This document shows positions 54,509 to 64,000 of a stretch of DNA of 64,000 nt, piece after piece (within the stretch, counting starts at the first letter, position 1; the number at the start of each line of letters is the position of its first letter). The position numbers and the translations under genes were made by a program. This stretch comes from Aotearoamyces nothofagi. Its lineage: Eukaryota > Ascomycota > Leotiomycetes > Leotiales > Tympanidaceae. The notes beneath the pieces were generated by a model. That model saw only the letters and a list, made by a program, of their open reading frames with translations. It did no database searches and had not been told where the DNA came from. The stretch is taken from NCBI GenBank assembly GCA_015345905.1, contig JADDTR010000004.1, positions 372,001-436,000 on the forward strand, given 5' to 3'.

Positions 54509-56650
54509 ATGACGGCTACGGATGCTGCGACCTCCAGCAAAGGCACCGATGGCACCGCTGCTGCGAATAAACCCAAGAGAGTGCGCACCGGATGCCTGAC
54601 CTGTAGAGAACGGCATCTCAAGTGCGATGAAGGTTTGCCCAATTGCGCCAATTGCCGGAAGTCGAGCAGGTTCTGCAAGAGGGGTGTGCGGCTGAACTTC
54701 ATTGACACGCAAGTCCAGTCTCTACCGATCCTGCCGCCAACTGCAGATTGGCAAGGTGCGTCTTGTATTGCAATCGAATGTAGAATATGGCTAACCCTTC
54801 ACAGTACACTTCCAAGATGAATCAAGAGAAATTGCTTCCGAATACAAGGGCGGCTTGGGCCGTTATGCTCTCCTCGACCAGACCATCACTCCTCCCCAGG
54901 AGCAAGTTCTGGAGTATCCGCCCCGAAATATGGCAATCGATCCGAATATGGGGATGCAAAATGCTCTACCGCCTATATTACAGCCTGGTGCGCCTGGTCT
55001 ATATCCTGAAAGTGGGCATTCTGTGAAGCAAGAGAGCTCAAGAGATCCCGTTCGCCACCACTCTCACACAAACAGCGACTCGTCATACCTTCCTACAGCT
55101 CCACCGACATCATATGGAAATCCGGAGCAGACATTAACACCTCCGAGCAAAACTCGGGATTATCTAAAGTCTCCTGAGGAGGTGCTATTTATGCAAGTTT
55201 TCGTGGAAGAGGTAGGCCTATGGATGGACAGCATGGATCCGATGAAGCACTTCTCGCGGCTGCTCCCATTTCATTCCTTGGGTGAGCCAATGCTACTGAA
55301 TGCGTTTCTAGCATGTGGGGCACGGCATTTGACGTTAGTCAACCCCGCATACCATGAGGACAAAGCCTTATACTACTATGATACTGCAACGACACAGTTG
55401 CTGAGAGCTCTTCAAAATCCTGATCGGGATACCGTTATATGTGCAACAGCCGCTGTCATACTGAATGTCTATGAAATCATGTCTGAAAAGGCATTGCAGC
55501 GGATGAATCACATTGCTGGAGCTCGAGCACTGATAAAGGAGTGTGGTTGGAGTGCGAGGAGTACTGGCATCGGATCGGCCTGCTTCTGGCTCAATGTTGG
55601 GATGGAATTACTGAGTTGTTTACATTTCAACTGGCAAGTTGCATGGGAGCCAGACCAGTGGGGCGTCGATATGGACTTTCAACGAGAGACTGAGTTTGGG
55701 AGAGAAGAAGTGTGGGTGCACCGAATCGTTTACATATCAGCAAAGATTGCAAATTTCCGCGCCTCAATACCCAGGTTTCAGGAACCATCAGCACACGACG
55801 AGCAGCTTCGGAGGCAGAGAAGATATGCCGAATGGCAGTCTCTAAAGAACTTGTGCGATAGTTGGAACAGCAGCATACCTCGCACAATGCATCCCATGGC
55901 ATGTCTCTACCCGAGCCAGACTGCTTCGAAATCCTGCTTCCCCGAAGTCTGGTAAGTTAACGGGGTAATAAATCTATATATCACTAGAGTTGCTAACTCT
56001 TTAACAGGCTGATCAAGCGTGCAACTATCGTTGGACGCCTCTTCTATCACACAGCAATGTGTCTCATTGGCCAGGTTAATCCCCTAGTACCCTCATCCTC
56101 GGAAGAGATGCAGCACTTGCTGCTTTCACATGCTCATCAAATCTGCGGTATCGTAGTGCATGTTAAAGATCGTGGTGTGGCTTCAGTCGCCTTGCGATCT
56201 ATGGCGATTGCAGCCGAAGTTCTGGTCGTGCGCGAGGAGCAGGAAGAAGTCCTACAGACCTTTGAAAAGATCAAGAAGGAAACGGGCTGGAGAATTGGCT
56301 TTCTTCATGACGAACTCAAGGAGAAGTGGGGTTGGAACGCAGAACAACAAATGTTGCAGCAACATAATTCCTTGGCTCAGTTCTTCGCCCCTAGTAGCAC
56401 CACGAGAAGCTCCTCTACGAGTCTATCACTATCATCGCTCCAGCCTCAACCTCCACAGCAACTACTACAACAGCAGCAGCAGCAGCAACATCAACATCAA
56501 CCTCAGCAACAGATCCCACAAGGCGGTATCCTCAATCCATTACTAAAGACAGCGGATTTCTCCCTGCCCAACCATCCCTATCAGGCATACTATCAGCCAC
56601 CGAACCATCATGGGAATCAACAAACTCATTTTGCGCATGCCTACTATTAG
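54509..56650 (+). CDS. Zn2Cys6 transcription factor with Fungal_trans_2 domain
   Basis: Exons 54509..54755, 54805..55951 and 56008..56650 (introns 49 and 56 nt; the second has a GCTAAC branch site) encode 678 aa. The zinc cluster [11 protein letters not shown] then CANC and FC spans residues 29-56 (C29, 32, 39, 46, 49, 56). A linker ([20 protein letters not shown]) follows. The Fungal_trans_2-type domain begins with [20 protein letters not shown] and holds [16 protein letters not shown] and [12 protein letters not shown]. The tail has a Gln-run (CAG codons near 56470). Start uncertain: the frame is open back to 54376, right after an acceptor-like TGCCAG, with SPRPAKRQK upstream of the zinc cluster, so an unseen 5' exon probably supplies the real ATG; 54509 is the first ATG in this exon. 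Targets unknown. Confidence 0.85.
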
Positions 56651-57574
56651 GGTGGTGGATTTCTTCATTGTCGGCGTTCGGTTTCTTTCACGGTTAGCAG
56701 CAGGCTTTGGGTTTGGTGGGAAAAGGTTTACATACATATACTGGCTTCGTCGGGCCATTCGGATTGTCCTAACCTTGGGTTTTTCTTTCCTTTTTGGAAA
56801 ACGTGGACTGGTATGCTCTATATTTGGCACACTAGGGATGTGCTACGCACGATCGGAAAGGGAAATAAGGATGCCGAACTCTACAGGTTGCGAGAGGGCA
56901 AATATTTGCTTGAGCAAAAGGAGTTTGAACTTGTACAACTAATGTAACAGTGTGGATTCGCAGAATCTGCTCTTTGATCAGATGGTAAACAGGACATCAA
57001 TCATAATCAGTTAATGGCTTGTATACACGTATGAAGTAGCATTATTCATGTAATTGTGTAATGACAGCCCCCGCTCATAGGCAAGATAGTCTAGATTGAT
57101 ATCTATGCTCCCAGAGTCTTCGTACAAATATATCTTTGAATTCGCAACTCTCGATACAGACTCGAAGCCCATGTGACAACATGATCAGCTTGGCCTGACG
57201 TGCTGTTGCGAGGACCATATGTAATAGTCTCCTTGTATCAATAATTTAGCAAGAAGACACATCCATCGTCGATACGATAGAACTTCACTCTCAAGTCGAG
57301 AAGGGAAGGCGTTTTGAAAGCAAGGCTTACGAGGGAGGCTCAGGAGCTATCCACCCACAGCAGCCATCAATTCGTCCAAATGAAGAGACGTGGGCGTACC
57401 TAATACGGCCCAGGAACTCCGCATAGCGCGTAGCCAAACTTGACCGGCCGACTCCCTCTCATGTGTGTCGAAGCACAATGTATCCTTGGCAGTTCGATTC
57501 CTGTATATTCTAGCATTCCACGTTAGGAATAAGCACCTAGCGAAATTGGCGTGACCCTCTTCCCGAGTCTCCAG
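56651..57574. other. Intergenic, tail-to-tail Zn2Cys6 gene / POP4
   Basis: 924 bp, AT-rich. A T-loop-like GTTCGATTCC at 57491-57500 lacks a matching arm, so it is not a tRNA. No gene-like frame apart from read-through of the Zn2Cys6 3' end. Confidence 0.5.
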
Positions 57575-58300
57575 TCACAGATCCGGCAGAAAGTGAGGCT
57601 TGAACTTCCTGTTCGCGCGATCCACCGCGCGGTGCTGGAACTGGTCGCCATGCAGCTCGAAGACCAGGTTCTTCGACCCCTCCTCTGCGGTCTTGGGATC
57701 GCATGCGCCCGGCCTGGGCACCTCGAACCTGAACACCGTGTGCTCCTTCGGCACGGTCTTCAGCTCGTTGGCCGGCGTTATGATCTCGAATGTGAATTTC
57801 GTGTCTTTGACCACGATGCCCTTCACGCCGACGCGGCTGACGCACCGGCTGCGGACGACCTCGAGCTCCGCGCCGTGGTAGTCGGCGCTGACGAGTTTTG
57901 CAGCCGTGGAGCTGGAGACGGGCATGCAGTTCTCCCCGAGCACTTCGCGTATATATCCCGTCCATAACTGCTTCAGCGGTTCGTAGATGGCGTACTTTTG
58001 CTGGTCCTTGGGGATTTCGTAGATCCCCGTCGCGCGCTTCTCCTTGGCTGTCAATGGCTTGGGCTTCAGGCTTTTCCTGCGCTTCTCGTCCTTGTGGATG
58101 CGCTGGAGGCGGCGCAGCGAGCGCTCGTCGGGATGGGTACTGGAGGTGGGCTTGAGGTGGAGGGGCCGAAGCTTGACTTTTCCGCTGAAGATGTCGGCTG
58201 CTTTGGTGGGTGAGTGGGCGCGCAGGAGTAGGCGGCTGCCAATATGGTCTTTATCTTTCGCCTTTGGGCTTTTGGCGATCGAGGTCGGCGTGGGAGGCAT
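57575..58300 (-). CDS. POP4: RNase P/MRP protein subunit Pop4 (Rpp29)
   Basis: Single exon, 241 aa (yeast Pop4: 279; human RPP29: 220). The basic N-terminus contains KRRKSLKPKPLTAKEKRA. The Rpp29 Sm-like barrel covers about residues 110-230: YAIYEPLKQLWTGYIREVLG, LVSADYHGAELEVVRSRC, VSRVGVKGIVVKDTKFTFEI and VPKEHTVFRFEVP, with FELHGDQFQHRAVDRANRKF at the end. It binds the RNA of RNase P and MRP in the nucleolus for tRNA and rRNA maturation. It shares a 314-bp promoter with the acyltransferase gene. Confidence 0.94.
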   Translation of the reverse strand: MPPTPTSIAKSPKAKDKDHIGSRLLLRAHSPTKAADIFSGKVKLRPLHLKPTSSTHPDERSLRRLQRIHKDEKRRKSLKPKPLTAKEKRATGIYEIPKDQQKYAIYEPLKQLWTGYIREVLGENCMPVSSSTAAKLVSADYHGAELEVVRSRCVSRVGVKGIVVKDTKFTFEIITPANELKTVPKEHTVFRFEVPRPGACDPKTAEEGSKNLVFELHGDQFQHRAVDRANRKFKPHFLPDL

Positions 58301-58614
58301 GGTGGGGAGCGATTTTTGGTCGTTGCGGACGAATGATGGATTGATTGCAACTTTCTTTATCTGGGTTTAGAGCTTGCTGGCTCGGCGCATTGCGACTCGC
58401 TGCCGAGGCGCTACTTGCGTACCAAAGCGCGGGGTCTGGGGATTAGACCAGGCGTGCATCGCCGAAACACATCTCGAATGTAACTGTCTAATTCCCATGT
58501 CAACAATCCGGTTATATTGGTCACCTCATCGCAGTTTGCATATATGAAGGCACTGCAGGCTTTTACCATCTATGCCATGATAGCAATTGCCACACTCTGA
58601 GTCTGTGTCGTCTC
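58301..58614. promoter_or_regulatory. Shared divergent promoter POP4 / acyltransferase
   Basis: 314 bp between opposed ATGs, with no further frame or repeat. Confidence 0.5.
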
Positions 58615-61340
58615 ATGGCCATGGCCGACCCGACAGGCCCAACGTTGCCCCGGACGTCAGCTCCAGACTTGGAGATCTTGGGCGGCAAAGTCACGCTGCA
58701 TCCAAGTGGATATATCGAGCCTCCAGAGCAAAAAGATAGTGGGAAAGACCAGGTCCTGATGAGACACAAGGCGAGATTCAGAAAGTCGCCCTTGGAGTGA
58801 GTAGCCCTATATCTCTCTGATCACCCCTTGTCTTTCATGAGCGAACTCTGAATCCTTCAGGTTCCTCCACGATGTCTCCCTTCATGTCTCTGGGACGGGC
58901 TGGCGAGCTTACGATTCGCCCATTGGGCAGCCCATCTTCTATTCCGGCTTCAGCGAGAAGATGACAGCTGCTGTTTTGTCCACGCCCATCCTACAAAGGA
59001 GGATAATCGAGCTCGCGCAAAAGCGTGTCGAGGTCGAGGAAAAGGAAGGTTTGTTGAATCCCAATGATAAGATGTTTGCAAGTAAGAAGGCCCATAGGAA
59101 GAGCGCCATTGAACAATCTTTGCAAGAGGTGGCGGAGAAGTTGACGGATGAGATGATATGCAAGATGGAGAGCAACACTTTTATTCGAGGGGCATATTAT
59201 TTATGTAACGAGCTATTGACAAGAGCTTATCACCAAGGTAAGTGATGTTCTCTATAAATTTCTAAAGATTTAGATGCTGACAAGGCTCAAGGTATCCATG
59301 TGTCCAGTGAAGAAGTCTTAAGACTACGAGAAGTCGCAGAAAAGGCGCAAAAGAATAAGCACAGCATTATATTTTTACCGTGCCACCGGTCCCATGTAGA
59401 CTACGTGTCATTACAGTTGATTTGCTATCGCCTGGGTCTGGGATTGCCAACGGTCGTAGCTGGAGATAACCTAAACTTTCCAGTAGTGGGGACCTTTTTG
59501 CAGCACGCCGGTGAGTTTATTTACTGTTTTCTTTTTCCTACAGTAGGTTTAAGAATCTGCAAACTAACCATTTTTAGGTGCAATGTATATACGACGAAGC
59601 TTTGGTGATGATCTTCTCTATACAACCCTCGTGCAATCATACATCGACACCTTATTACAAGGTGGTTTCAATTTTGAGTGTTTCATTGAAGGAGGCCGTT
59701 CCCGTACCGGGAAGCTTTTACCGCCAAAGTTTGGTATTCTTAATTTCATTCTCGACAGCATATTATCCGGACGTGTTGACGATGCGATAATTTGTCCTGT
59801 TAGCACTCAATACGACAAAGTCGTTGAGACTGAAGGATATGTTGGTGAACTCCTGGGCTTGCCGAAGAAGAAAGAGAACTTGGCAGACTTTTTATCAGCT
59901 TCATCGGTTTTATCTTTGCAGCTTGGCAGAGTAGATGTACGCTTTCATGAGCCATGGAGCTTGAGACAGTTCATCCAGGAGCAACAAGGACGGACCACGA
60001 GTATCCCGCAACAACTTGATATGAAAGCCGTCAATAATCCAGCTGTTCGACAAAGAATTCTACGAACATTGGGCTACAAAGTGCTTTCGGACATCAACGC
60101 GGTTTCCGTGGTGATGCCTACAGCTTTGATTGGCACTGTTCTACTTACGCTACGTGGTCGTGGTGTAGGTAAGGCTGAGTTGATTCGGAGAGTTGAATGG
60201 CTCAGCGCTCGAGTTCAAGCTAAAGGTGGGAGAGTCGCACACTTTGCAGGTGCTCCTACATCTGTTGTTATTGACCGAGGAATGGCGGTATTGGGGAAAG
60301 ACCTTGTCGGTCTTGTTGAGGGTCTCCCAGAACCCACATATTATGCCGTTGACAGATTTCAGTTGTCCTTTTACCGCAACATGACCATCCATCTCTTCAT
60401 CTCCGAGGCTCTCGTCAGTGCAAGCATGTACATGCGGGTGAAGCGTGGTGGTCCCAGGCCAGACCAACGGATTTCATACGACGATTTACGCACTCAGGTA
60501 CTTTTCTTGTCATCACTGTTCAGAGGAGAATTCATCTATCCTACTGAAGGCCTAGCTGTGAATCTCGAGAAGACTCTACAAGGCCTCGAGGCCGATAAGG
60601 TAATTGAGATTCTGCGCGACAAAAACGGCAAGATCACCGAGGTAGGCCTGTCAGAGGTTGAGCGCGCTGCTGGCCGTGAGAACTTTGACTTTTATTGCTT
60701 CTTGATCTGGCCATTCATCGAAGCCAGCTGGCTAGGAGCAGTGTCTCTCATGGGCTTGACGCCTCCCCCATCAAAACTGCACGTCAGCGGCGACGTTTCA
60801 GACCGTAGTGATGTATGGTTAGATGTTTCAAAGGCGCATAATAGTGTCCAGCTCGTAAGTTCTTTGTAGCCAGCCTATCTTAAATGGTACTAACAAGGTT
60901 GATAGCTTGGAAAGACACTATATCACCAAGGTGACTTGTCGTACTTTGAAGCAGTCAACAAGGAAGTTCTCAAAAATTCATACCAGCGCTTTGATGATGA
61001 GGGCATAATCATTGTAGCAAAGAGTAGGGTAGCCAAAGCTCAAGCAAAAATGAGACTCGCCCCAGACTGGACTCCTAGGCGGGATCCAGAGAGTGGCCAT
61101 ATCATCGCCGCAGGGAGATTGTGGGATTTTATTGAGAGGATTGCCCAATCCAGGAGAGAAGGGAAGAACAGACGAGACGGGGCTACAGTCAGCACCAGGG
61201 TATTAAGACTAGCGGACAAGCTTGGACAGGAGCTCTTCGCAGCGGCTGCTGGTGAAGAGAAGTTATCTAATGACGAGGAGGCGATATCCAGGAAGAAGAA
61301 AGCAAGACGACAGGCTATGCAGGCGCGGGCGCATTTGTAG
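58615..61340 (+). CDS. PlsB/GNPAT-family dihydroxyacetone (glycerol-3-) phosphate acyltransferase, probably peroxisomal
   Basis: Five exons, 58615..58796, 58861..59237, 59292..59510, 59578..60854 and 60906..61340 (introns 51-67 nt), encode 829 aa. Catalytic blocks of glycerolipid acyltransferases: HRSHVD (HX4D) in IIFLPCHRSHVDYVSLQLIC, then FPVVGTFLQHAG-AMYIRRSFG restored across intron 3, ECFIEGGRSRTGKLLPPK, and IICPVSTQYDKVVETEGYVG. These define the PlsB/GNPAT type, which acylates DHAP or glycerol-3-phosphate. The last residues are RRQAMQARAHL; AHL fits the PTS1 consensus (S/A/C-K/R/H-L), and animal GNPAT ends in AKL, so peroxisomal entry is likely. Start: ATG 58615, with a second ATG two codons on. 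Stop is 44 bp from that of the convergent TPR gene. Confidence 0.91.
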
Positions 61341-61384
61341 GGGCATTTTTATATCGGATTTGTCATAGATGTCATTATTGTAGT

Positions 61385-62416
61385 TTATTTCCCACCACCT
61401 TGATTGAAGTTCATACTATATCCCCCTGACTTTTCGTCTTTTACCATTTGGAAATTGTCAGTCGATAGACCAAACGGCTTCAGAATACCATTACCAAGCT
61501 TTGATTCAGTTGTCAGCAAATAAACAGATTATAGCAGGGAGTGTAATGACCGACCTGTTTTAATTTCCCCATCATTTCTCCCATTTCCTTATCCTGTGCC
61601 TCTTTCGTTCGCGGTGGCAGCACCAGCAACTGCCTCCGCACAACCTTCATATCCGCTGCCGAAAGATTCAGCATCTTGGAAAGTACCTTGTAATCTATTC
61701 CTTATTAGCACGTATGTTTGGCTAGCACATGATCTCCAACGCACCTTCTTCCGCACCCTGCAAGGACGACCATCCTCCAAGCTCGCTCCTCGCCCTCGCC
61801 CTTCTAAGCAAAGCCTTGGAGCGTATGCGTTCAACATCAGCTGTTCTCTTCGCCTTTTCAGACGTATCCTCGGCTTTCGCAGCACCCTCGCTGATGATCT
61901 CTTCGTCGGCCTCCTCCTCCTCCTCTTCCGCCGTGGAATCTACCTTGTCGTTTCCGGTTGCATCTCCCTCAACGCCGTCCTTCTTCTCTGACTTCTTCTT
62001 TCTGTTGGGGTCTAAAGAATCTAAATAGTCGAGAGACTCGCTCGCGACTTTCACGGTGTCCTTCCACTCGCCCAGCTTCAGATAACACGCCGCGATATTG
62101 CTTTTCAGCACCGCCCGCTCGTAAAAGATGTAGGCGGGGCAAGCGCTCAGCGCCTTATCGTACGTCTCTATAGCATCCTTGAATTCCGATGCCGTAAATT
62201 GTGAGTTTGCGAGCGCCTTGTAGTCGTTTGATTCTTGGAGGAGGGTCTGCCCCAATAGTCCGTTAGCAAGCCTACGACGTAAGGAATGACGTAGTTTAAA
62301 AGCAAGCAAGCGCTTACAGCCTCTTCTTCAGGCGAGAAGCGCACAACCTCTTCTTTCTTTTCAACAGTTGTTGCGGTGTTGCCTTTGCGCTCGAAGCGCT
62401 CGCTGCGAGTAGTCAT
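61385..62416 (-). CDS. TTC1-like tetratricopeptide repeat protein
   Basis: Four exons, 62416..62318, 62246..61745, 61694..61555 and 61498..61385 (introns 71, 50 and 56 nt), encode 284 aa. The joins give [35 protein letters not shown] and [19 protein letters not shown], all as in TTC1. TPR helices: [20 protein letters not shown] with [18 protein letters not shown], then [18 protein letters not shown], then a Lys/Glu-rich acidic insert with a run of Glu, then [19 protein letters not shown]. The C-terminus [20 protein letters not shown] with a Gly-rich end is the TTC1 hallmark. TTC1 proteins are chaperone-linked adaptors; the fungal role is not clear. Confidence 0.9.
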
Positions 62417-62694
62417 GTTGACGGAGGGGCAGTCTTCGGCGTGGTGGGGCTGGAGATGGATGGGATCTAAGTGAAGGCGAAGTGCGGAAGACTCCCGCTT
62501 CTACTTAGACCCCTACGAACCCTTCTCTCTGGCAGCAGGACCACATCTTTGCAACAACACTAATTAGATACGCATTCATTTCCACAGGCATTGCTCTTCT
62601 ACATACTTCACATCCAGAATATTTCTTCCCTGCAGTATCAACCATGGGGTCCGCAAGAACAGAGTAAATCCCCCAAAAAATTCTTTGACTCACA

Positions 62695-63543
62695 ATGAAT
62701 TCTGCTAACCCCTCCTTCTTCAGCTTCCCGCCCATTCGGGCTTGCCTCTTTGATATGGATGGTCTGCTCCTCAATACCGAAGATTTATACACGGAAACGG
62801 TCAACACAATACTCAAACGTTATAACCGACCTCTAATGCCGTGGTCCATCAAGGCGCAACTCCAAGGGCGTCCAGGTCCTGCTTCAGCAGAGGTCTTCCA
62901 AGCCTGGGCAAAACTGCCACTTTCTCCAGAGCAATTAGCCTCTCAGACATCAGAAATTCAACGGCGACTTTTCCCCTCCGCTGCCCCACTACCCGGCGTC
63001 GAAACACTGCTCAAGAATCTAAACAACGCGAAACCTAAGAATGCCAAGGGATCTGAGAAGGTTCATCTGGCGTTGGCAACGAGTTCGCATAAGCTAAATT
63101 TTGAGCTGAAGACGGACCATTTAGGACGTTTGTTTGCAGTCTTTGAGGAGAAGAGGAGGGTACTAGGTGACGATGCGAGGATCGAGATAGGAAGAGGCAA
63201 ACCAGCGCCGGATATCTATCTTCTCGCGCTAGAAATGGTGAATTCAACACTTCCTGAAGGAGAGGAGAAGGTTAAGCCAGAAGAGTGTTTAGTATTTGAG
63301 GATAGTGTGTTAGGTGTTGAGGCTGGTCGGAGAGCGGGGATGAGGGTTGTATGGTGTCCACATCCTGGGTTGGCAGCGGAGTTTGAGGGCAGGGAGAAGG
63401 AAGTTCTTGCTGGTAGTATTACGGATAATGGCAATGGGACCTCGGGAGAGGCGGTCGGAGTTGTGGGAGACGGATGGGGAGAGCACTTGGATACCCTGGA
63501 GAATTTCCCTTACGACAGATATGGGATTGTAGTGGGGTCTTAA
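62695..63543 (+). CDS. HAD-superfamily phosphatase, HDHD1/PUDP-like
   Basis: Single exon, 282 aa. HAD motif I is CLFDMDGLLLNTED (nucleophile D20, acid D22), motif II LALATSSHK, motif III the GKPAPDIYLLAL Lys, and motif IV FEDSVLGVEAGRRAGM. The helical cap between I and II (TVNTILKRYNRPLMPWSIKA, QLQGRPGPASAEVF) places it near pseudouridine-5'-phosphatase (HDHD1) and related sugar-phosphate phosphatases; the actual substrate is open. ATG 62695 follows a stop-containing leader. It is divergent from the TTC1-like gene with a 278-bp shared promoter. Confidence 0.9.
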   Translation: MNSANPSFFSFPPIRACLFDMDGLLLNTEDLYTETVNTILKRYNRPLMPWSIKAQLQGRPGPASAEVFQAWAKLPLSPEQLASQTSEIQRRLFPSAAPLPGVETLLKNLNNAKPKNAKGSEKVHLALATSSHKLNFELKTDHLGRLFAVFEEKRRVLGDDARIEIGRGKPAPDIYLLALEMVNSTLPEGEEKVKPEECLVFEDSVLGVEAGRRAGMRVVWCPHPGLAAEFEGREKEVLAGSITDNGNGTSGEAVGVVGDGWGEHLDTLENFPYDRYGIVVGS

Positions 63544-63864
63544 TATTTCACGAGAGGGAGCAAGCACGAAGTCGACTGGCTTCGGACCGATACGCTATAT
63601 TTCGAGGCTTCAAATGAAACTCAACATCGAAAGGGCAAAGGATATTTCAAAATAGACAGGTTAGCAAGAGATAGAAAGGACGGTCAGGGTTTTATAGAGC
63701 ATTGTTTCTAGATCTTAGACACAAATATAGATTTGCATTTGCTGTAGAGGGCATGGGATTCTGACAAAGATTTCGATACATGGGTGATTGAACGTGGTAC
63801 TCGACCAACAAATCATCGCCTCCATCCGCCACCCTCGAATGCCATCCAGATTTAAACTCATGCG
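63544..63864. other. Intergenic, tail-to-tail HAD gene / partial gene
   Basis: 321 bp; no repeat or gene-like frame seen. Confidence 0.5.
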
Positions 63865-63999
63865 CTAGTGACTGCTAGCGGCGATCAGCCCTTCCGCCAC
63901 ATCTTCAGCCTTGCGCCTCTGTTTTCCCTGGCTCGCAGGGCCAACGCTGGCCGATTGATCAGTAACCTCATCTCCGCCGACCTCAAAGCCCGCCCTTGT
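63865..63999 (-). CDS. C-terminal fragment of an unrecognised gene (continues past window end)
   Basis: An open frame enters from the right edge on the - strand and runs 44 codons to TAG at 63867-63865. It reads TRAGFEVGGDEVTDQSASVG and then a KQRRKAEDVAEGLIAASSH tail. It is Gly/Ser/Ala-rich with a basic cluster and no motif I recognise. The evidence is only an open frame at the window edge with plausible composition and a tail-to-tail position, so an intron or chance frame cannot be excluded. Confidence 0.35.
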   Translation of the reverse strand, partial: TRAGFEVGGDEVTDQSASVGPASQGKQRRKAEDVAEGLIAASSH

Positions 64000-64000
64000 C

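Noticed and set aside
57488-57505. T-loop-like GTTCGATTCC
   Set aside because: The flanking bases do not pair as a T-arm and no A box lies upstream.
1-64000. Search for transposons, LTR elements, virus-like remnants and secondary-metabolite or defence gene clusters
   Set aside because: No transposase, reverse transcriptase, integrase, capsid, PKS/NRPS, NLR-like or HET-domain sequence was seen in any frame; the genes are dispersed housekeeping and regulatory genes.

Overview
The window is nuclear DNA of a filamentous ascomycete (Pezizomycotina). The evidence is protein-coding genes split by short introns (about 48-190 nt) with GTAAGT-like donors, CTAAC/CTAAT-like branch sites and TAG/CAG acceptors. 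Gene density is about one per 2.5 kb, and the gene set is typically fungal: a Git3-type GPCR, a Zn2Cys6 regulator, a PlsB/DHAPAT acyltransferase, and ECM4, ASA1, PAN6 and ERG8 homologues. The class cannot be fixed from sequence alone. I found no tRNA, rRNA, CRISPR, transposon or virus-like element. Many reading frames had to be joined across introns; exon coordinates are given in each entry.

Layout. 0-9 kb: tail of an MTP18-like mitochondrial protein, exopolyphosphatase PPX1 (-), a Git3-family glucose/cAMP GPCR (+) and a gamma-tubulin complex protein GCP4 (-). 9-22 kb: ubiquitin-activating enzyme UBA1 (+), an ACS-family MFS permease (-), a soluble twin-NBD ABC ATPase (-), proteasome assembly factor UMP1 (+), a prenylated ubiquitin-fold protein (-) and the glutathione transferase ECM4 (-). 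22-30 kb: an unknown 370-aa protein (-), an eIF2-alpha kinase (-), an unknown 361-aa protein (+) and a TauD-type dioxygenase (-). 30-36 kb: ribosome export adaptor NMD3 (+), rRNA-processing factor ESF2 (-) and an aldehyde dehydrogenase (+). 36-42 kb: a candidate 92-aa two-exon gene (+), phosphomevalonate kinase ERG8 (-) and a GC-rich, minisatellite-packed interval. 42-52 kb: a 1166-aa PPR protein (+), pantothenate synthase PAN6 (-), RNA helicase DBP7 (+) and WD40 protein ASA1 (-). 52-64 kb: a microsatellite-rich interval, a Zn2Cys6/Fungal_trans_2 factor (+), RNase P/MRP subunit POP4 (-), a probable peroxisomal DHAP acyltransferase (+), a TTC1-like TPR protein (-), a HAD phosphatase (+) and the tail of an unknown gene (-).

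The genes are mostly housekeeping and do not form one pathway. Themes recur: ribosome and RNA biogenesis (NMD3, ESF2, DBP7, POP4), the ubiquitin/proteasome system (UBA1, UMP1, the ubiquitin-fold protein), and nutrient or stress sensing (GPCR, eIF2 kinase, permease, Zn2Cys6 factor). Genes often sit in head-to-head pairs sharing 240-330 bp promoters and in tail-to-tail pairs, one with only 44 bp between stops.

I see no obvious undescribed multi-gene system. The points most worth a second look are: introns directly after or within two codons of the start codon in three genes; a tandem TAGTAG acceptor in ECM4 where the proximal site would create an immediate stop; a candidate small gene at 37.4 kb; a PTS1-like AHL terminus on the acyltransferase; a degenerate second ABC signature; and the unusually dense tandem repeats at 40.3-41.7 kb and 53.0-53.7 kb.
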